64,000 bases of DNA from assembly GCA_028095005.1 (NCBI GenBank), contig CM051460.1, positions 82,663,676-82,727,675 on the forward strand. Reading direction: 5' to 3'. Position 1 is the first letter of the stretch. Each line of letters opens with the position of its first letter. This stretch comes from Rhynchospora pubera (lineage: Eukaryota; Streptophyta; Magnoliopsida; Poales; Cyperaceae). The notes beneath the pieces were generated by a model, which searched no databases, was not told where the DNA came from, and worked only from the letters and a program-made list of their open reading frames with translations. Below are positions 34,644-46,898 of this stretch, piece after piece. The translations under genes and the position numbers were made by a program.

Positions 34644-37019
34644 CTTTTACTTAATCCGGTTTATTGGAAGCAAATTATAGTTGAGGCTCTGATTTAAAAG
34701 CAGAGTAACTTAACCTGGAACACTGGAATCTTTATTATGGTACTGAATAATTCTCTATAAAAAGTCAATGAACTCTTTTCTTTGATCTGTTTCTGTTTCA
34801 GAGTTCTTTAGGAGTATTAGAGCTGACAGAAAGGTCTGGTTTCTTCTCTCAGTACTGATGATTTAGGTGGCTATGGAGTGCTTCTGACAGTCCCACATTT
34901 TGATTCCATGTAGAGTCCCTGGGAATGTTTCTCCCACCAAGGAGCTCAAAATGAGCCTGATGATGCAGGATATGACAGCTCTTTAGGAGATGTACATGCT
35001 TCTAACTTGGTCCCTGTTTTTGGTTTTTGTTTTGATGTACGATTACGGACAAGAAACATAATGCCTTACAATTTACCTTTACAAATATTGGTCCATTGTC
35101 TAGGGATCACAGAAAGTAATCTTTGTACCACCCTCCATTGTTTCTTTAGAGATGCAGCTCATTTATGCCCTTTTTATACTGTCTATCCCGACGTGCATGA
35201 AGATGGGATGGGTAATAAAAGGTAGCTTTAGAGTAAATAATATGATATATAAGTTGGCATAATGTTCCATGATGTCCTATGTGATTTACAAGTTTTCAAT
35301 GGTTAAGTGATATTTTTAGTTTTGCTTTTGAGCTATACATGGTTTGGTTTGAATAATCTTAGACAGCAACTAGTGTTTTTAGGTAACATGTAGTCGGGTG
35401 TCTGATAAGTCTTCTACTGGAACCAGGTCTTGTAGCCATTTGATAATAAACGATAGAAGTGTTACATGTTTCACTACTGCTGCAAGTGTTTCAGTACTAA
35501 CATTATTAGGTGTGCACAGTAACCTTATTGGGTTGCCAGACAAATCATTGTTTCTGAGACCTATATCACTCAAAGCTATGTGATATCATTGACAGGATGA
35601 GCTGGTACGTGGGTCAGGTACAGTTGGACAGTTGTACTCCATACTCCAAGAGAGATACTTGGTGGAGCTTCAAACAATCAAGTGAATAAGGTATCATTAT
35701 TATCTACAATAGCTCATCTGGATGATTAGTCGGTGCAAATTTGGCAAGGGGTGCTGCTAATTTAAATTTTCCTGGCTGTACTTCTATGAAGTAACTTATT
35801 TTTATTCTCTTTTTCCCTTTATTTTGCCTGGAATTGACCAAAATGACTTGTTGGTGCCTTGGTGAGCATTTGTTATTACAATAGAAACCTCAATTTAGCT
35901 TGAATTAGTTCTGGAAAAAGGAAACAAATAGTCTTGTACTTGATCTTAATATAACAGATAATCACACTTATTTTTCTGTATTAGCCTGTTAGCAGGTTCT
36001 CCTCTAGTGATGATTCAAGTACTAGTACGATGGTCATTCGTTCCCAATCGAGCAATTCAGAGTCTCCTAGAGTTCCTAGATCAAGATTTGGAATGCAAGA
36101 GAAGGCATCATCTGCCTTGCCACGTGAAGATAGTGCTACTTATCTTGCTGAGGTATTGACATATATGTTTCAGAAAAGTATGTGTTGATTTGTTATGTAA
36201 AAAGATTTCTACAAGGATGACCGTTTTAAATGGTACGAACCAAGTACCTTCCACTGACGATTTTTTTAATATTATGGCCTGGTTTTGAGTAAACATTTTT
36301 TATGTTGATTTTGGCCATCTTTTGATGCAGCAGACTCCATTTGGGCGCTGAAAAAACGCAAGTAATTGAGCATTGATAATTAGCACTGACCATAGTCAAT
36401 TGTATTGTTGAAGAAAAGGACTGAAAAGATGTATCAAAAGTCCAGTAATCAGGTGATGTTATTTGCTTCACAGAATGACTTAAAGTTAGGTGCAGTGTGT
36501 AAACTTATATGTTGTAAGAATCCATATCCATGTCAAGGAATTATCTACACAATATAATGTTTTTTTAATTATTTTCAGGCAAGAGCAGCTCTACTAAGAA
36601 AAGGTTATGCTCGAGAAAGACTAGTCATAGCCTGGAAAAATAGAGAATGCAATGACTCGAAATTATCTGAGAGCATAAATAGCCAGGAATCATCCAGGTA
36701 TGGAATGACTAGTGTATCTATTTCCATTGAGAAGTGGAACATCCTTACTGCTAATATCTTACTGCTGAAGGCCAATGAAGGATGTGACTGTATTAAATAT
36801 TAGGCTGAAGTGAATACTGCATGTTACACATTGTATTTGTCTACTATATATATAAATTGATTAATAAATTTTGGAAATATAATTGTAAAGTCTTAAAATA
36901 CTTTTAGGATTTATATTTGAATTATTTGTGGCCAGATGCCATTTCAAGCAATTTAAAGTCATAGCTGTTGTTAACCTCTTCTTGAAGATCCTTTGGATCA
37001 TTTGGAAAGGTGAATGCTC

Positions 37020-37492
37020 ATTTTTACACTTGCCTGTCCTACAAATCTTGGTCTGATTTATTGGTGTTGATATGCATCTGTCGTTACCGTGTGATGTAAT
37101 GAGGTTTATGTGGCGGAAGGAATCAGCCTTGATTTTGCTTCATGAACTAAGGGTCCAATGACTACTTAATTCACCTCTTACTTCTCTATGGTTCTGTATC
37201 AACATCTACCTGTCAGGATGAGCACAATTATGTATGGCCAAAGTGAGGTGTATCTACTATTCCTAAAGAAACTGAGATAAGTGTTTGGTGGATGATAAAT
37301 GTTTTTTCGCTTGTGTTATAAGTGGGTATGGGTTTTGTTATTTTGAGAAGCTGATGTGTTGCAAATCTGCTGTAGGGGGCAATATTTTGAGTTTAGGCTG
37401 CTGCATTGTTTTGTATTTTCTTTGGATTGTGTGATTAACTACTTTCTATGCAATAGAAACGGGCCCAGTGGCCCTTTTTCCAAAAAAAAAAA
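37020..37492 (+). mobile_element. 5'-truncated LINE 3' end with poly(A)
   Basis: Ends in GAAACGGGCCCAGTGGCCCT, then TTTTCC and a run of A, a form common at plant LINE 3' ends. The 5' limit is uncertain. A ~100-bp piece including this tail and its flank (AACAATCTTGCATTGAAGCC) recurs at 38528-38630, so the tail was copied by local duplication after insertion. Confidence 0.5.
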
Positions 37493-38527
37493 ATTATAAA
37501 ACCGAGATAATAACAATCTTGCATTGAAGCCAATCATCAATCACCCCTAGCAAGAAACTTAATTTGACAAAAGAACATGTCTCTTAGTTACCTTGTTTTG
37601 GTCATATCTATGCAGCGATGCATTCACAGAAGAAGACTGGAAGCTGGTCCAGTTGGTTATTACTCTGTTCCGTAACCTTCTGGCTATAAGAGAGATAACA
37701 TCACAACAAAAGGCCCGTGGCTCAGCCGCCCAATTGCTTCAACTTGACGATACATTTTAGTGCTGACTCAGCATGTTGATGAGGACTGTGGTTTTATAAA
37801 GCAGGATAAACTTCTACTTTTGGAAATCTTTCATTACATCTTTCTTGGCAGGGACCCAGAATTAGTTGCCAGATCTTGCAAAAAAGGATCCCAGGTCTTG
37901 ATTTTTCTTTCTTCAAGATAAAACTTCAATTTTGTGGTAGTTTGAATAAAGGCACCTAGCAGTTGTGATGAGTTTGCACAAGGTGCCTTTTCTTTCACTT
38001 ATGCCCAACAAGACTGTTAATACCTGAGTCGCAATTCAGATATTCCTTTCATTATTGAAATTGAAAGCATCTGCATTTTTCTGAAATTCCTAAAGCATGT
38101 CCTAATTGAAATATAGTGCTTTTTTTCTCTGTAGCAACTACTTCTGTGCAATTGCTTACCCCAATAAATGTTTTCAGGATGGAGAACTAAGTTCATCTGT
38201 CGATTCATTGATTTCAATTATCGAAGAAGAATCCCGAAAGTGAATGGCTGTTGTTCAAAGAAGCTTGGACCATAGTGGCACATTTTCTCGCATTTTTATG
38301 GTATTTCTCTTAGAAAAGAAGGCAAAATACTTAATGTGATAAAAGAGGGTATTTTCTAATACAAAAACATTAGCTGTTTTCACTTAATACATGATGATGA
38401 ATCCTTTGATGTGGTTAGCTCAGATTTGTCAATTCAAATCTGTTTTGTTTCTGATATGGGAAAAAGAGTGGCAAAAGGAACAAACCAACTAGAGAAATAA
38501 AACATGTAAACATTTGTCATCTCAATT

Positions 38528-38630
38528 CGAAACGGGCCCAGTGGCCCTTTTTCCAAAAAAAAAAAAACGAGATAAAAACAATCTTGCATTGAAGCCAATC
38601 ACCAATCACCCCTACCTATTTATAATTGGT
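38528..38630 (+). repeat. Duplicate of the LINE tail and flank
   Basis: Same GGGCCCAGTGGCCC plus poly(A) plus CTTGCATTGAAGCCAATCA as 37455-37555, without the rest of the LINE. Confidence 0.7.
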
Positions 38631-38788
38631 TTATGGCTGATATATTCCTGGGAACGTAATGCTTACTGATCAATGATCAATAAACCTGTGAAGCAAAATG
38701 GTACTACTATGTAAGGCTAGCTTGGTTTTTCTTTGTTAATGTTCACCTTTACCTAACACATAACGATACAGAACCTAGGGCTCTTTAA

Positions 38789-39565
38789 ATGTTCTCCTTA
38801 TTTTCCATCAGGATGGATCAAAAACACTGCATAAATCCTACCCTGCTTGTGGCCTTGTGGGCCTGGAGGCATGTCATTGGAAGTGCACAAAGTTCAAAGG
38901 GGTCCACAAAAGAGGATTGCATGGGCCCATCCGACTCTTGCGCCACTAAAGGAAAACCTTCAAGAACTTCTAAGAAATTTTTTCGAGCAGTTATTGTCAG
39001 GTTGATATAATGGTACATATGCTATCCTGATGCCCATCATAATCTGCTTCAATTAGTATAATTCTACATTATATAGATATATATTGGTACAGTTACCTAG
39101 TTGTACTGGTCAATAGCACTTGCTATGATTGTGTACCCCCTTTGCAGATTCCATTGCACTTGCTCTGATCTGATCTTTTATTTTACACTTTTTTACCAAA
39201 TAGTAAAAATTGTTGATAGAGCTAAACAGGACCTTGTTGAGGACATTGTATGTCCCAGGTTAAAAATCTATTTAGTGGTATATATAAAAATTGTAGCACA
39301 TTGCGAGTCCCAGAACAAAATTTTGTTACTGAGTATGATTAGTCCAATATCCATTTATAATGAACTGTCATTCAACACTATTTATTTTCCTTTTTGGGAC
39401 TGCAATATATCCAACGTTCTCTTTCAATGGCTAAACCATGATTAATATGTCACAAAGCTGGCGACGAGGATCCTTTGTCAGAAGCCTTGAATAACCAACA
39501 TGGCAGTGCAAATTTCAAAGGGGATATATGTGGGCCTGTGGCAGAAACGATAAATGAGAAGTTGT
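38789..39565 (+). other. Exon-like sequences downstream of the MAP4K relic, unidentified
   Basis: Two short stretches look coding. 38811-39009 encodes MDQKHCINPTLLVALWAWRH followed by a Ser/Lys-rich part. About 39460-39570 encodes GDEDPLSEALNNQHGS and VAETINEKLFNL, with a possible GT donor after it. I do not recognise either. They may be exons of a broken neighbouring gene between the MAP4K tail and the right direct repeat. Confidence 0.25.
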
Positions 39566-39689
39566 TTAACCTGGTACTTAGGCGTGAGACTTGAAGGCTT
39601 AAATTCAGTCTGTTAATTCGATGAGCATTTAATTAATTCAGCTAATTCGTATACTGATATACAAAGGTTTAAATTCAGTCTGTTAATTC

Positions 39690-40215
39690 GATGAGTCAAT
39701 TTATATAGTTGCAAACACAATGATTCAATTAATCATCCTTTAATTTCTATTGTTTGATTGATAGAGTTAAATTCAATGATATATTTATTATAATGTAAAC
39801 TTTAAAATAATTTACCTTTTGTACTTTTGGTCATGTTCAATACAAAGACGGACAAAAAAAGTTAGCATTATGAAAAAATTATTTTGTAATAATACAATTA
39901 AGTGGATTAAAATGACCTTTTATGTTAAACTTATTATTTATTATACTTTTTCAATATTTAATTTTTTATTTTATTATTGTGTCCGGGCTTAAACAAACTC
40001 TAAATTCGCCACTATTTTTTTTTAAGGCTAGGTGGCTATGCAAGATTGGAATTTGTACATCTATTCCAATTTATTATATTGTACGATCTGTTTAGTTTAG
40101 TGACCACTGATGCCAGGTATATATCGTTTATATGCTGTCTTGCATCAACCTTTCTAGTTAAGATCACAAGGAAAATTAACAAGTCTGAAGTCTTCAACGC
40201 AAGCATATTTGTAAT
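39690..40215 (+). repeat. Long direct repeat, copy 2 (right border of TPX2/MAP4K block)
   Basis: Counterpart of 21935-22450, same orientation, about 17.7 kb apart. It is more diverged than the internal 3.3-kb duplication, so it is older. Confidence 0.75.
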
Positions 40216-40650
40216 TTTCGGTTTATAGAAGTTTTTTTTCTAGCCTTCTTATAATTTACTTTTTGATAGTATAGTGTAAGGTATATCTATAATAATTTCT
40301 TACAATGGAAATGTGTAAACCTTGGACTTGCTATTATATATATTATTTCTGAAAACAAGAAAAATATTTGATTTGACCGTCCGTCAGTGAATCATTTAAA
40401 TAATACCTATAAGAAATAGAAATATTTTCTTAGATATGTAAGAAGAGAAGATTTTTTTTTTTTTTAACATAATGCCATCAACGTGAACTCCAATTTTAAA
40501 GCAGGAAATGCAGTTTCTAAGGCTTAAGGATCTCAGCAACTATACATTGGATTCGAATTTCTTTATATGGGTCGTAGATCTTGCTAGAAATATTGAACAT
40601 ATTTTTCAGATGAGCAGCGCTTCGTTGCCACCAATTTTTAGTGTCACAAG

Positions 40651-41005
40651 TTGCCACAATTTCATATTTTATCAATATTTATAATATTTAAAATTCAAAC
40701 GCTAAATCTAAACTGTTGATCTTATTCTTTAACGAGCGATGTATTTCTATATAAGTTTTATAAAATTTAGAATCAGTTTAATACTCGATCAAGTAGTAAA
40801 TAAATTAACTAATCTAGTTAATTATGATAGATTAATTCTAATACGTTCATCATTTGATCACTTGATTGATTATCAAACCAACTTTAAATTTTATAAAACT
40901 TATATAAAAACACATCGGTCGTTAAATTGAACAAGATCAACTGTTTGGATTCAGCATTTGAATTTTTAAAATTATAAATATTGATAAAATATGAAGTTGT
41001 GGCAA
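40651..41005. mobile_element. Near-perfect palindromic fold-back element (about 355 bp)
   Basis: The left arm TTGCCACAATTTCATATTTT ... AAATTCAAACGCTAAATC ... TTGATCTTATT pairs with the right arm AACAAGATCAA ... TTTGAATTTTTAAAATT ... AAGTTGTGGCAA over roughly 130 bp. A similar ~28-bp sequence (TAGAAATATTGAA-ATATTTT) flanks the region at about 40587 and 41007. Arm sequence is shared with 33588-34167. Confidence 0.75.
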
Positions 41006-43623
41006 TTAGAAATATTGAAGATATTTTCCAGATATATTATATATATAAACTTATCAAATTCGAATCCCCTACTCTTATATCATTTGTTAACACGTATTAG
41101 ATGCTTGAGTTTGAGAGGAAGTTAACAGTTTCTATCAGATTTCTCAGTTGGGTAAATGCTGTAATAAAAAAGATATTTATTCATGTTCGTAAATTTCTTT
41201 TCCTGGGTACAACTAGCTGGGGTGAGTTAGCAAAATGTTGTAACGGGGGAACCGCTATCTTACACAATTTATACAGTGCGTAGGAATATACATGCTTTTG
41301 TAGTATATGATTCATATAAGACTGGTTATTTTTCTCTTAGAGCACGATAATACTTTTGACAACAAAATTTTGGCAATAGTATAAGATAACAGGGATTCTC
41401 CCCTTTAATTATTAGTTAAAAAGGCCGAAATTCAAAGTTTGACCAGAGTGGAGACAAAACCTATGCGGCTATGCCTTATAGAGTTCAGCGGATCAGCGCG
41501 CCTAAAAAGGTGACAGATGGGACAGTACGATGCTACGCTTGTTCAGAGAATGCAGAAAGTTTCTTGCATTAGAAGTTATTGACAACCGAGAGAGAAGCTT
41601 CGTATTTATTTATTTTTATTATTTATATTTAATAAATACTTTATAATCTTCAATTTCTTTTAGTCATTAGTTAGGAAAAAAAGAGAATCTTCTAAAAATT
41701 TTGTAAAAAAAAAAAAATAGAGACAATGTGTACAGAAAAGTTCAAAAGAAATTTCTAACTCGTGGATAGAAGAAAAAAAATTAATCCTTATTATAAACAT
41801 TCAATCATTTTGTTTTGTAGTAGTTATCTTCTTTAATTCAATATAAATATAATAAATTAATAACATAACAGTAATTCTAATGACATTCTTAATACTATTT
41901 TTACTCCAAATGTATTATTGCTATTGTTGCCGTTAGTCCGTTACTAACATTCAATATTAATAACAATCATCACCATAATAATTTAAAAGAAATGAAGCAA
42001 AATTTTAATTTATTCAAATAGCAAACGTAATTTCCAAAAAAAGTAAGTATAGCGTAAAACATTCGTCTGCAAACCTCTCTTCAGATATTGAGAAAGCGCA
42101 AGTACAGAACGGAATTGCTATTGACAATTTTACTTCCTGGAACATATTTTCATGTCCAAATAACAAAATTATCCTCATAACATATTTTCATGTCCCAATA
42201 ACTAAATTATCCTCATATACGCTGGTCTAGTGATTGAACATTAGATTTTCGTAATTCATCTCAAAGGTAATTTTGTCAAAGAAATATTGTAGAAGTAAAA
42301 ATAATGTTTTCTTTTTAGATTCATGAAGTAATTGTTGCCAATAGAAGTTCCCGATAGGCAAGTAATTAACTTTTTCTACTTGAGATCCTTTATTCCTGTT
42401 TTTCTCTGTAGAGGTATTTAAACAAGTCCGACCAACAAGTCTGAAGTGCTTCACTATATAATATATATCGCAACATAAAAGTGTAAATCTAGACAAAATA
42501 ATTTATCAGGAATATGCACCGGAAGGATGGTTACTTCTAAATGATAAAACCATGTTTAGTAAATTTCTTCTGACCAACAGAGTCTAAACTTTTCAATGTT
42601 GATAAAAGAAATAACTGATAGTAATTAAGAATTAAAAAAAAACTACAAATAAAGAATCTTAAGATGCATCAACTAGCAATGGCATCAACTCAAAATCTCA
42701 AATTCTTATTGACCAAACAAAACATGGAAGGATAATGCATTATATCAGTCTTTGACAACACAAGCAACTTTCGTGAGTAAATTGTCCTGAAAGATAGAGT
42801 CTAGATCTTATCAAATTGTATTCAACATATTTTTTACAATTCCTATCAAATTCTATCTATTAGATATTTAGATTAATTAGCATTTAATTTATATCTACTC
42901 GTATGGAATCTAAATTAGTAACTACTAGCTAGAGTCATAATAGAGAAATAACTCGAATTGATTCAGTAAGGTGAACTACTATAGATTTTTCATCCCTTCA
43001 AAACATGTTGAATTCAACAAATTTGATTTACTAACATGAGATTATAAATATAGAAAATATAATTCAAAAGGAAAAATATATCAATTTCAAAACCTAAGCT
43101 CTTGAGGAAGTGACTTACAGCATTATACCTAAATGAAACATAACAAGACATTCTTACAGACCTTGTTAGATTCCTCATATCCTAATTAAGTTATTTTCTT
43201 CATACTTGTAACAAGGGATGAAGATGGACTAAAGTGCTAACAACTTCATCACTCACCAAACAATTATTCAAAAATTAGTTTGCTTTTCAGAAAACAATAA
43301 CACAAGTAATTAACAAGGGAAATGCATTAGACTGGGTTAGTATAGCATCCACAAATATTAACTACCACTCACATTAATCAAAAGGTAGGGCTTGACCTCT
43401 ATTTTTATTCAAAAAAAAACTACCACTCACATTATTAAACAGCTAACAGGTAACAACATCAAGATTTTCATACTCATCCATACTAATTAGCTAACACAAA
43501 CAGATGTTCATAACCATCATTAATTCATATTCAGATACCACAAGTTCAATAGACAAAAACCAAACTTACAGAGTGTTTGAAACCCTAGATGCAGAACCAT
43601 AGCACCACCATTCAAAACATCCC
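41006..43623. other. Intergenic region
   Basis: AT-rich, with no supported gene. It holds a two-copy tandem repeat of about 45 bp at 42135-42220 (CATATTTTCATGTCC, AAATTATCCTCATA). DNA just before 43624 (CATAGCACCACCATTC) resembles the 3' flank of copies 3 and 4 and is probably 3' UTR. Confidence 0.45.
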
Positions 43624-44488
43624 TCAGTAATCTCCAGTAACCAGCCGGCGGCCAACTTCAAAAGATGTGAATGCATCAAGAGCAGCATACTCAATCTGCT
43701 CCTCAGTCAGTGAATACGTACCCCAGTCGCTCAGGCGAACCCTCCTCGGCTTGTCCATGTTCACACCCATAAACTCCCCTACCAGATTCTGCAATCCCCA
43801 CTGCCTCATTTCCCACTGGCCCGTTGCCTCTGCTGCAAGGTACCTCAAATCATCAAAATTGTCCACCGCCAGACCATACCTATTTCACCACAGTTTAAAA
43901 GTATTCAATATAGTTGGAGTTAACTTAATATAATGAAGCTGATGAAACCATTTCACCACAGTTGAATGAATTTGAAACCTGATAAAGTATTCAATACAGT
44001 TGGGCTACTTACAGAGGAAATTGAGGTTCAAGCAATTAATAGCTAGTCCAATCAATAGATTAACTCAAAAGATGCACAAATTTGAGTGGAAATCAGTAGA
44101 TAGGGGAAAAACAATACTCAGCCCAAAGCTTCTGTACATCATCTTCAATCCCGACGCCGAGGAAACGAAACCGATCGTCCGAGAGAAACTCACCCAACTC
44201 CTCAGGAATGTAGTCGCAGTGGATGAGTTGAAAGACGAGGCAGCGACGACCGACGCAGAGCTGAAGCAAGGCAGGTGGGTTTTGTCCGTACGTGCCATGC
44301 CAGCCATGGGGACACCACTCGATGTCGAAGCCGACGATGAGGTGGTGGAGGCGGCGCCTGTGGATCCAGAGGATGTCGTTGATCCAGTTGGCGGCCACGT
44401 CGCCGGAGTCGGTGACGGTGGTCTTGATGTCATCTTCCATGGTGCTGACGATGTAGATCGAGTCGTTGTGGTCGTAATAGATCCCCAT
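43624..44488 (-). CDS. Werner-type 3'-5' exonuclease-like protein, copy 2 (intact)
   Basis: Exons 44488-44118 and 43879-43624 join in phase 2 (GA/G, donor GTATTG, acceptor ATAG) to give 208 aa. It is a stand-alone DnaQ-fold domain with exo I VGFDIEW (D55, E57), exo II FLGVGIEDDV (D117) and exo III YAALD (Y188, D192). All catalytic positions are kept, so 3'-5' exonuclease activity on nucleic acid is plausible. N-terminal MGIYYDHNDS is shared with copies 3-5. The ATG follows a long CT-rich leader. The weak donor (GTATTG) is inferred from the matching position in copies 4 and 5. The 215-codon frame on + across this gene is an antisense shadow. No frame defects. Confidence 0.85.
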
Positions 44489-44640
44489 CTCTCTCTCTCC
44501 CTCTCTCCCTCTCTCCTCTCTCTAGGTGAGAAATGGAGAGATTGTGAAGAAGAAGGAGCAAAAGGAAAGAGATATTTTTCTGGAGTAAGTGAGAGAGTGT
44601 ATACACCTCTCTCTCAAAAAAAAAAGAAGAGAGAGTGTAT
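44489..44640 (-). promoter_or_regulatory. CT-rich leader of copy 2
   Basis: On -, a purine- then pyrimidine-rich stretch ends in repeated CT/TC motifs just before the ATG. The same arrangement precedes copies 1 and 3-6. Two GAGAGAGTGTATACAC blocks (about 44586-44605 and 44629-44643) form a small direct repeat. Confidence 0.45.
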
Positions 44641-45297
44641 ACACTAGTTCTTGGGCGGAGCGAAGGGAAAAACTTTTTTCCAGATTATACATGTTTAATT
44701 GTTTATGAAAATATATTAATGTTCTTTGCACATAGAAGTATTAGTAGAAGTATGCCTATTTATATCTGTTTTTTTTTTATTTTCCGATCACGAGGATGCG
44801 GTGCAATTTTTCCAATAGGCGGGTGAATAGAGTAGAACAGATTCGAGTATAATGTCGTGTAATTTTCCAAAGGGGGCATGTTTTGATGTAATTTTTTTTC
44901 TGAACGAGTCGGTCTATTTTTGGTCTTATCTTCTACGGTAAAGGAAAAAAAAACCATTCAAAAAATTAATTAAAAGAAAAAAAGCTTTTGGTCTTATCCT
45001 TGCAATTTTCCCTTGTATTAAACAGTCTTAACTAGTGACAACCTTTCAATCTGATACCCACGACAGTTAAGTTCACGGCATATCAGTAAGTTCAAAATCA
45101 TGAAATTGATTTTTCTCTTCAGGCCGCTGAATTTTGCATATTTTTGTAATGGTAAAATGATGATATAAGAAATAATTGATAGTAATTTACAATTGAAATA
45201 TTTTTTACAAATAAATAATCTTAAGTTACATTAACCAGTAGTAACAAAATTCAAATTCTTATGATCTTATGCAAACGAACAAAAAGAAATAATGTAT

Positions 45298-45616
45298 GGG
45301 CCGTTTGGATCGCTTAGGAATAAGAGGAATAGCCTTTTCTTAGACGGAAATTTATTCCTAACCATCTAAACTCTTCACGAAATTACACACTTCCGAATGT
45401 TTTTCGCCTAGAAATAGGCTATTCCTCTTATTCCTAAGGCTCCATTTGGATTGCTTAAGAATAAGAGGAATAGTCTATTCCTAGACGGAAAGTATATAAG
45501 GAAGTGTGTAACTTTGTGAAGAGTTTAAATTGTTTATAATAAATTTGCGTCTAAAAAGAACCTATTCCTCCTATTTTCATACGATCCAAACGGAGCCTAA
45601 GAGATCCAAACGACCC
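45298..45616. mobile_element. Tourist-like MITE, family B, split by a second MITE
   Basis: The outer ends GGGCCGTTTGGATC and GATCCAAACGACCC are separated by an inner insertion at 45438-45597. Without it the outer element is about 157 bp, the usual family length. Flanking bases are TAT and TGT. Confidence 0.75.
45438..45597. mobile_element. Inner Tourist-like MITE (160 bp) nested in the outer one
   Basis: The ends GGCTCCATTTGGATTGC and GATCCAAACGGAGCC are flanked by TAA on both sides (45435-45437, 45598-45600), the TWA duplication of PIF/Harbinger-type MITEs. The core GTGTGTAACTTTGTGAAGAG is shared with 51.7 and 56.8 kb. Confidence 0.8.
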
Positions 45617-45888
45617 TGTAAGGATGACACATTATATAATACCACTAACAGTTGTGCCTTGTGAATAAGTTCATTTGAAAGAAATAATATCTAGATCATA
45701 TTATGTTTTATTCAACTTTTTTCATAATTCGTTTCAAGTTCTATCTATGTTCTATCTATCCGATTAAATTCAATATCTTTATCTATCCGATTAAATATGT
45801 AACTTTCTATAGTCAAATTAGAGAAGCTAGATGACTTGGTTAATTAAATTGCTCTTGCACCCTAGATTACAGCTTTGGTTATTCGTCT

Positions 45889-46109
45889 GGGTGTGTTTGG
45901 ATAAGCCTTGAATAAGGAATAAGAATAAGAAATTTTGGTATGCGTACTTATTCTTATTCTTGTGCAACCCAAACAACACAAGAATAAAGAATTTGGGCCC
46001 TTATTCGTATACTAACAAAACCATAGTATAAGAATAAGAAATTTGAATAAGCACGCAAACCGAAAATCCTTATTCTTATACCCTATTCCTTAGTCATCCA
46101 AACACACCC
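45889..46109. mobile_element. Tourist-like MITE, family A (221 bp)
   Basis: Complete copy: ends GGGTGTGTTTGGATAAG and ATCCAAACACACCC with a TCT duplication on each side. Internal AATAAGGAATAAGAATAAG arms match 4953-5168. Confidence 0.8.
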
Positions 46110-46898
46110 TCTAATGTCAAGACATCCATACATTTTCCCCTAGAAGACATCTCATGTGTAACAAATTTGATTGTACAGATGACACTATAAAATATAGAAA
46201 ATATAATTTAGAAGGATACATATATCAGCTCCGAAACTATTTATCAAGGGATGAATTGCAGCAATTATTCTATCTGAAGTAAAAAAAATGACAAGAAATT
46301 TATATAAACTTTGAAAAAACTCGTATCCTGAGTGTTTTCTTTATAGAGATGAAAAACGCAAAAGGTAAGACTAATTCAAGAAAAATAAGAAAAAATGTGA
46401 AGTGTCTAGGTTTATGCTGCCTGTGAGAAGTCACTATTGCATATGAAGATTAGAAAAGCTAACACAAAATGTTCTTGCAACACTTATTTTGCTTTTGCAA
46501 GAAACTACAAAAAATAATTGGTTAAAAAGAATGAACAGGGGTAATTGAGGTGCATGCAATTTCTATTTGCGCTACTGTTTTGTTGGCATGCTTAAAAATG
46601 CTTTATTTCTCTTTTGAACTAAATAATGCAAAAATTGTTACCACAAAAAAACATCCATAACATTGACACACCAATTAAAGAAATCTCCAAGTGAACAATC
46701 AACATTATACTATATAGAGATTTTCATTCTCATCCATTCTAATTGGTCAATAAAGAATCTTAACAAGAGTTCATATCCAGCCATTCATCTTTACAGAGCA
46801 CATTCAAAATACAAAACCAAACTCACAGTGTATGAATTAGAAACCCTAACAAATGCATAACCACAGCACCTGTGCACCACCACCATTCCACACATACC
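46110..46898. other. Intergenic DNA downstream of copy 3
   Basis: No coding frame seen. The last part before 46899 is probably the old 3' UTR. Confidence 0.4.

Larger units (their letters stand above)
32580..38243 (+). pseudogene. 5'-truncated MAP4K-alpha / STE20-type kinase gene (3' exons only)
   Basis: Exon remnants in order: 32580-32648 (LDQHFSKPLKEFVSLCLKKT), 32875 to about 32956 (RPSAKDILKYHFIKNARKSP), 33267-33437 (LPKVPVKEAIEG), 35985-36152 (SSSDDSSTSTMVIRSQSSN, SPRVPRSRFGMQEK), 36579-36697 (ARAALLRKGYARERL), 37616-37760 (DAFTEEDWKLVQLV, ending in a stop), 37852-37894 (DPELVARSCKKGSQ) and 38178-38243 (DGELSSSVDSLISIIEEESR, stop). These match the end of the kinase domain and the C-terminal tail of plant MAP4K-alpha kinases. 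The ATP-binding and catalytic exons are absent; TPX2-type DNA lies there instead. The first exon lacks an AG acceptor, and a run of five C at 32932-32936 shifts the frame before the family's LLERIR segment. Later exons keep good splice sites and open frames, so decay looks recent. Confidence 0.8.

Noticed and set aside
44000..44647. 215-codon ORF on + over copy 2
   Set aside because: It is antisense to exon 1 of the exonuclease-like gene, whose - strand frame has the recognised motifs and splice sites. Matching antisense frames occur over copies 1, 3, 4 and 5.
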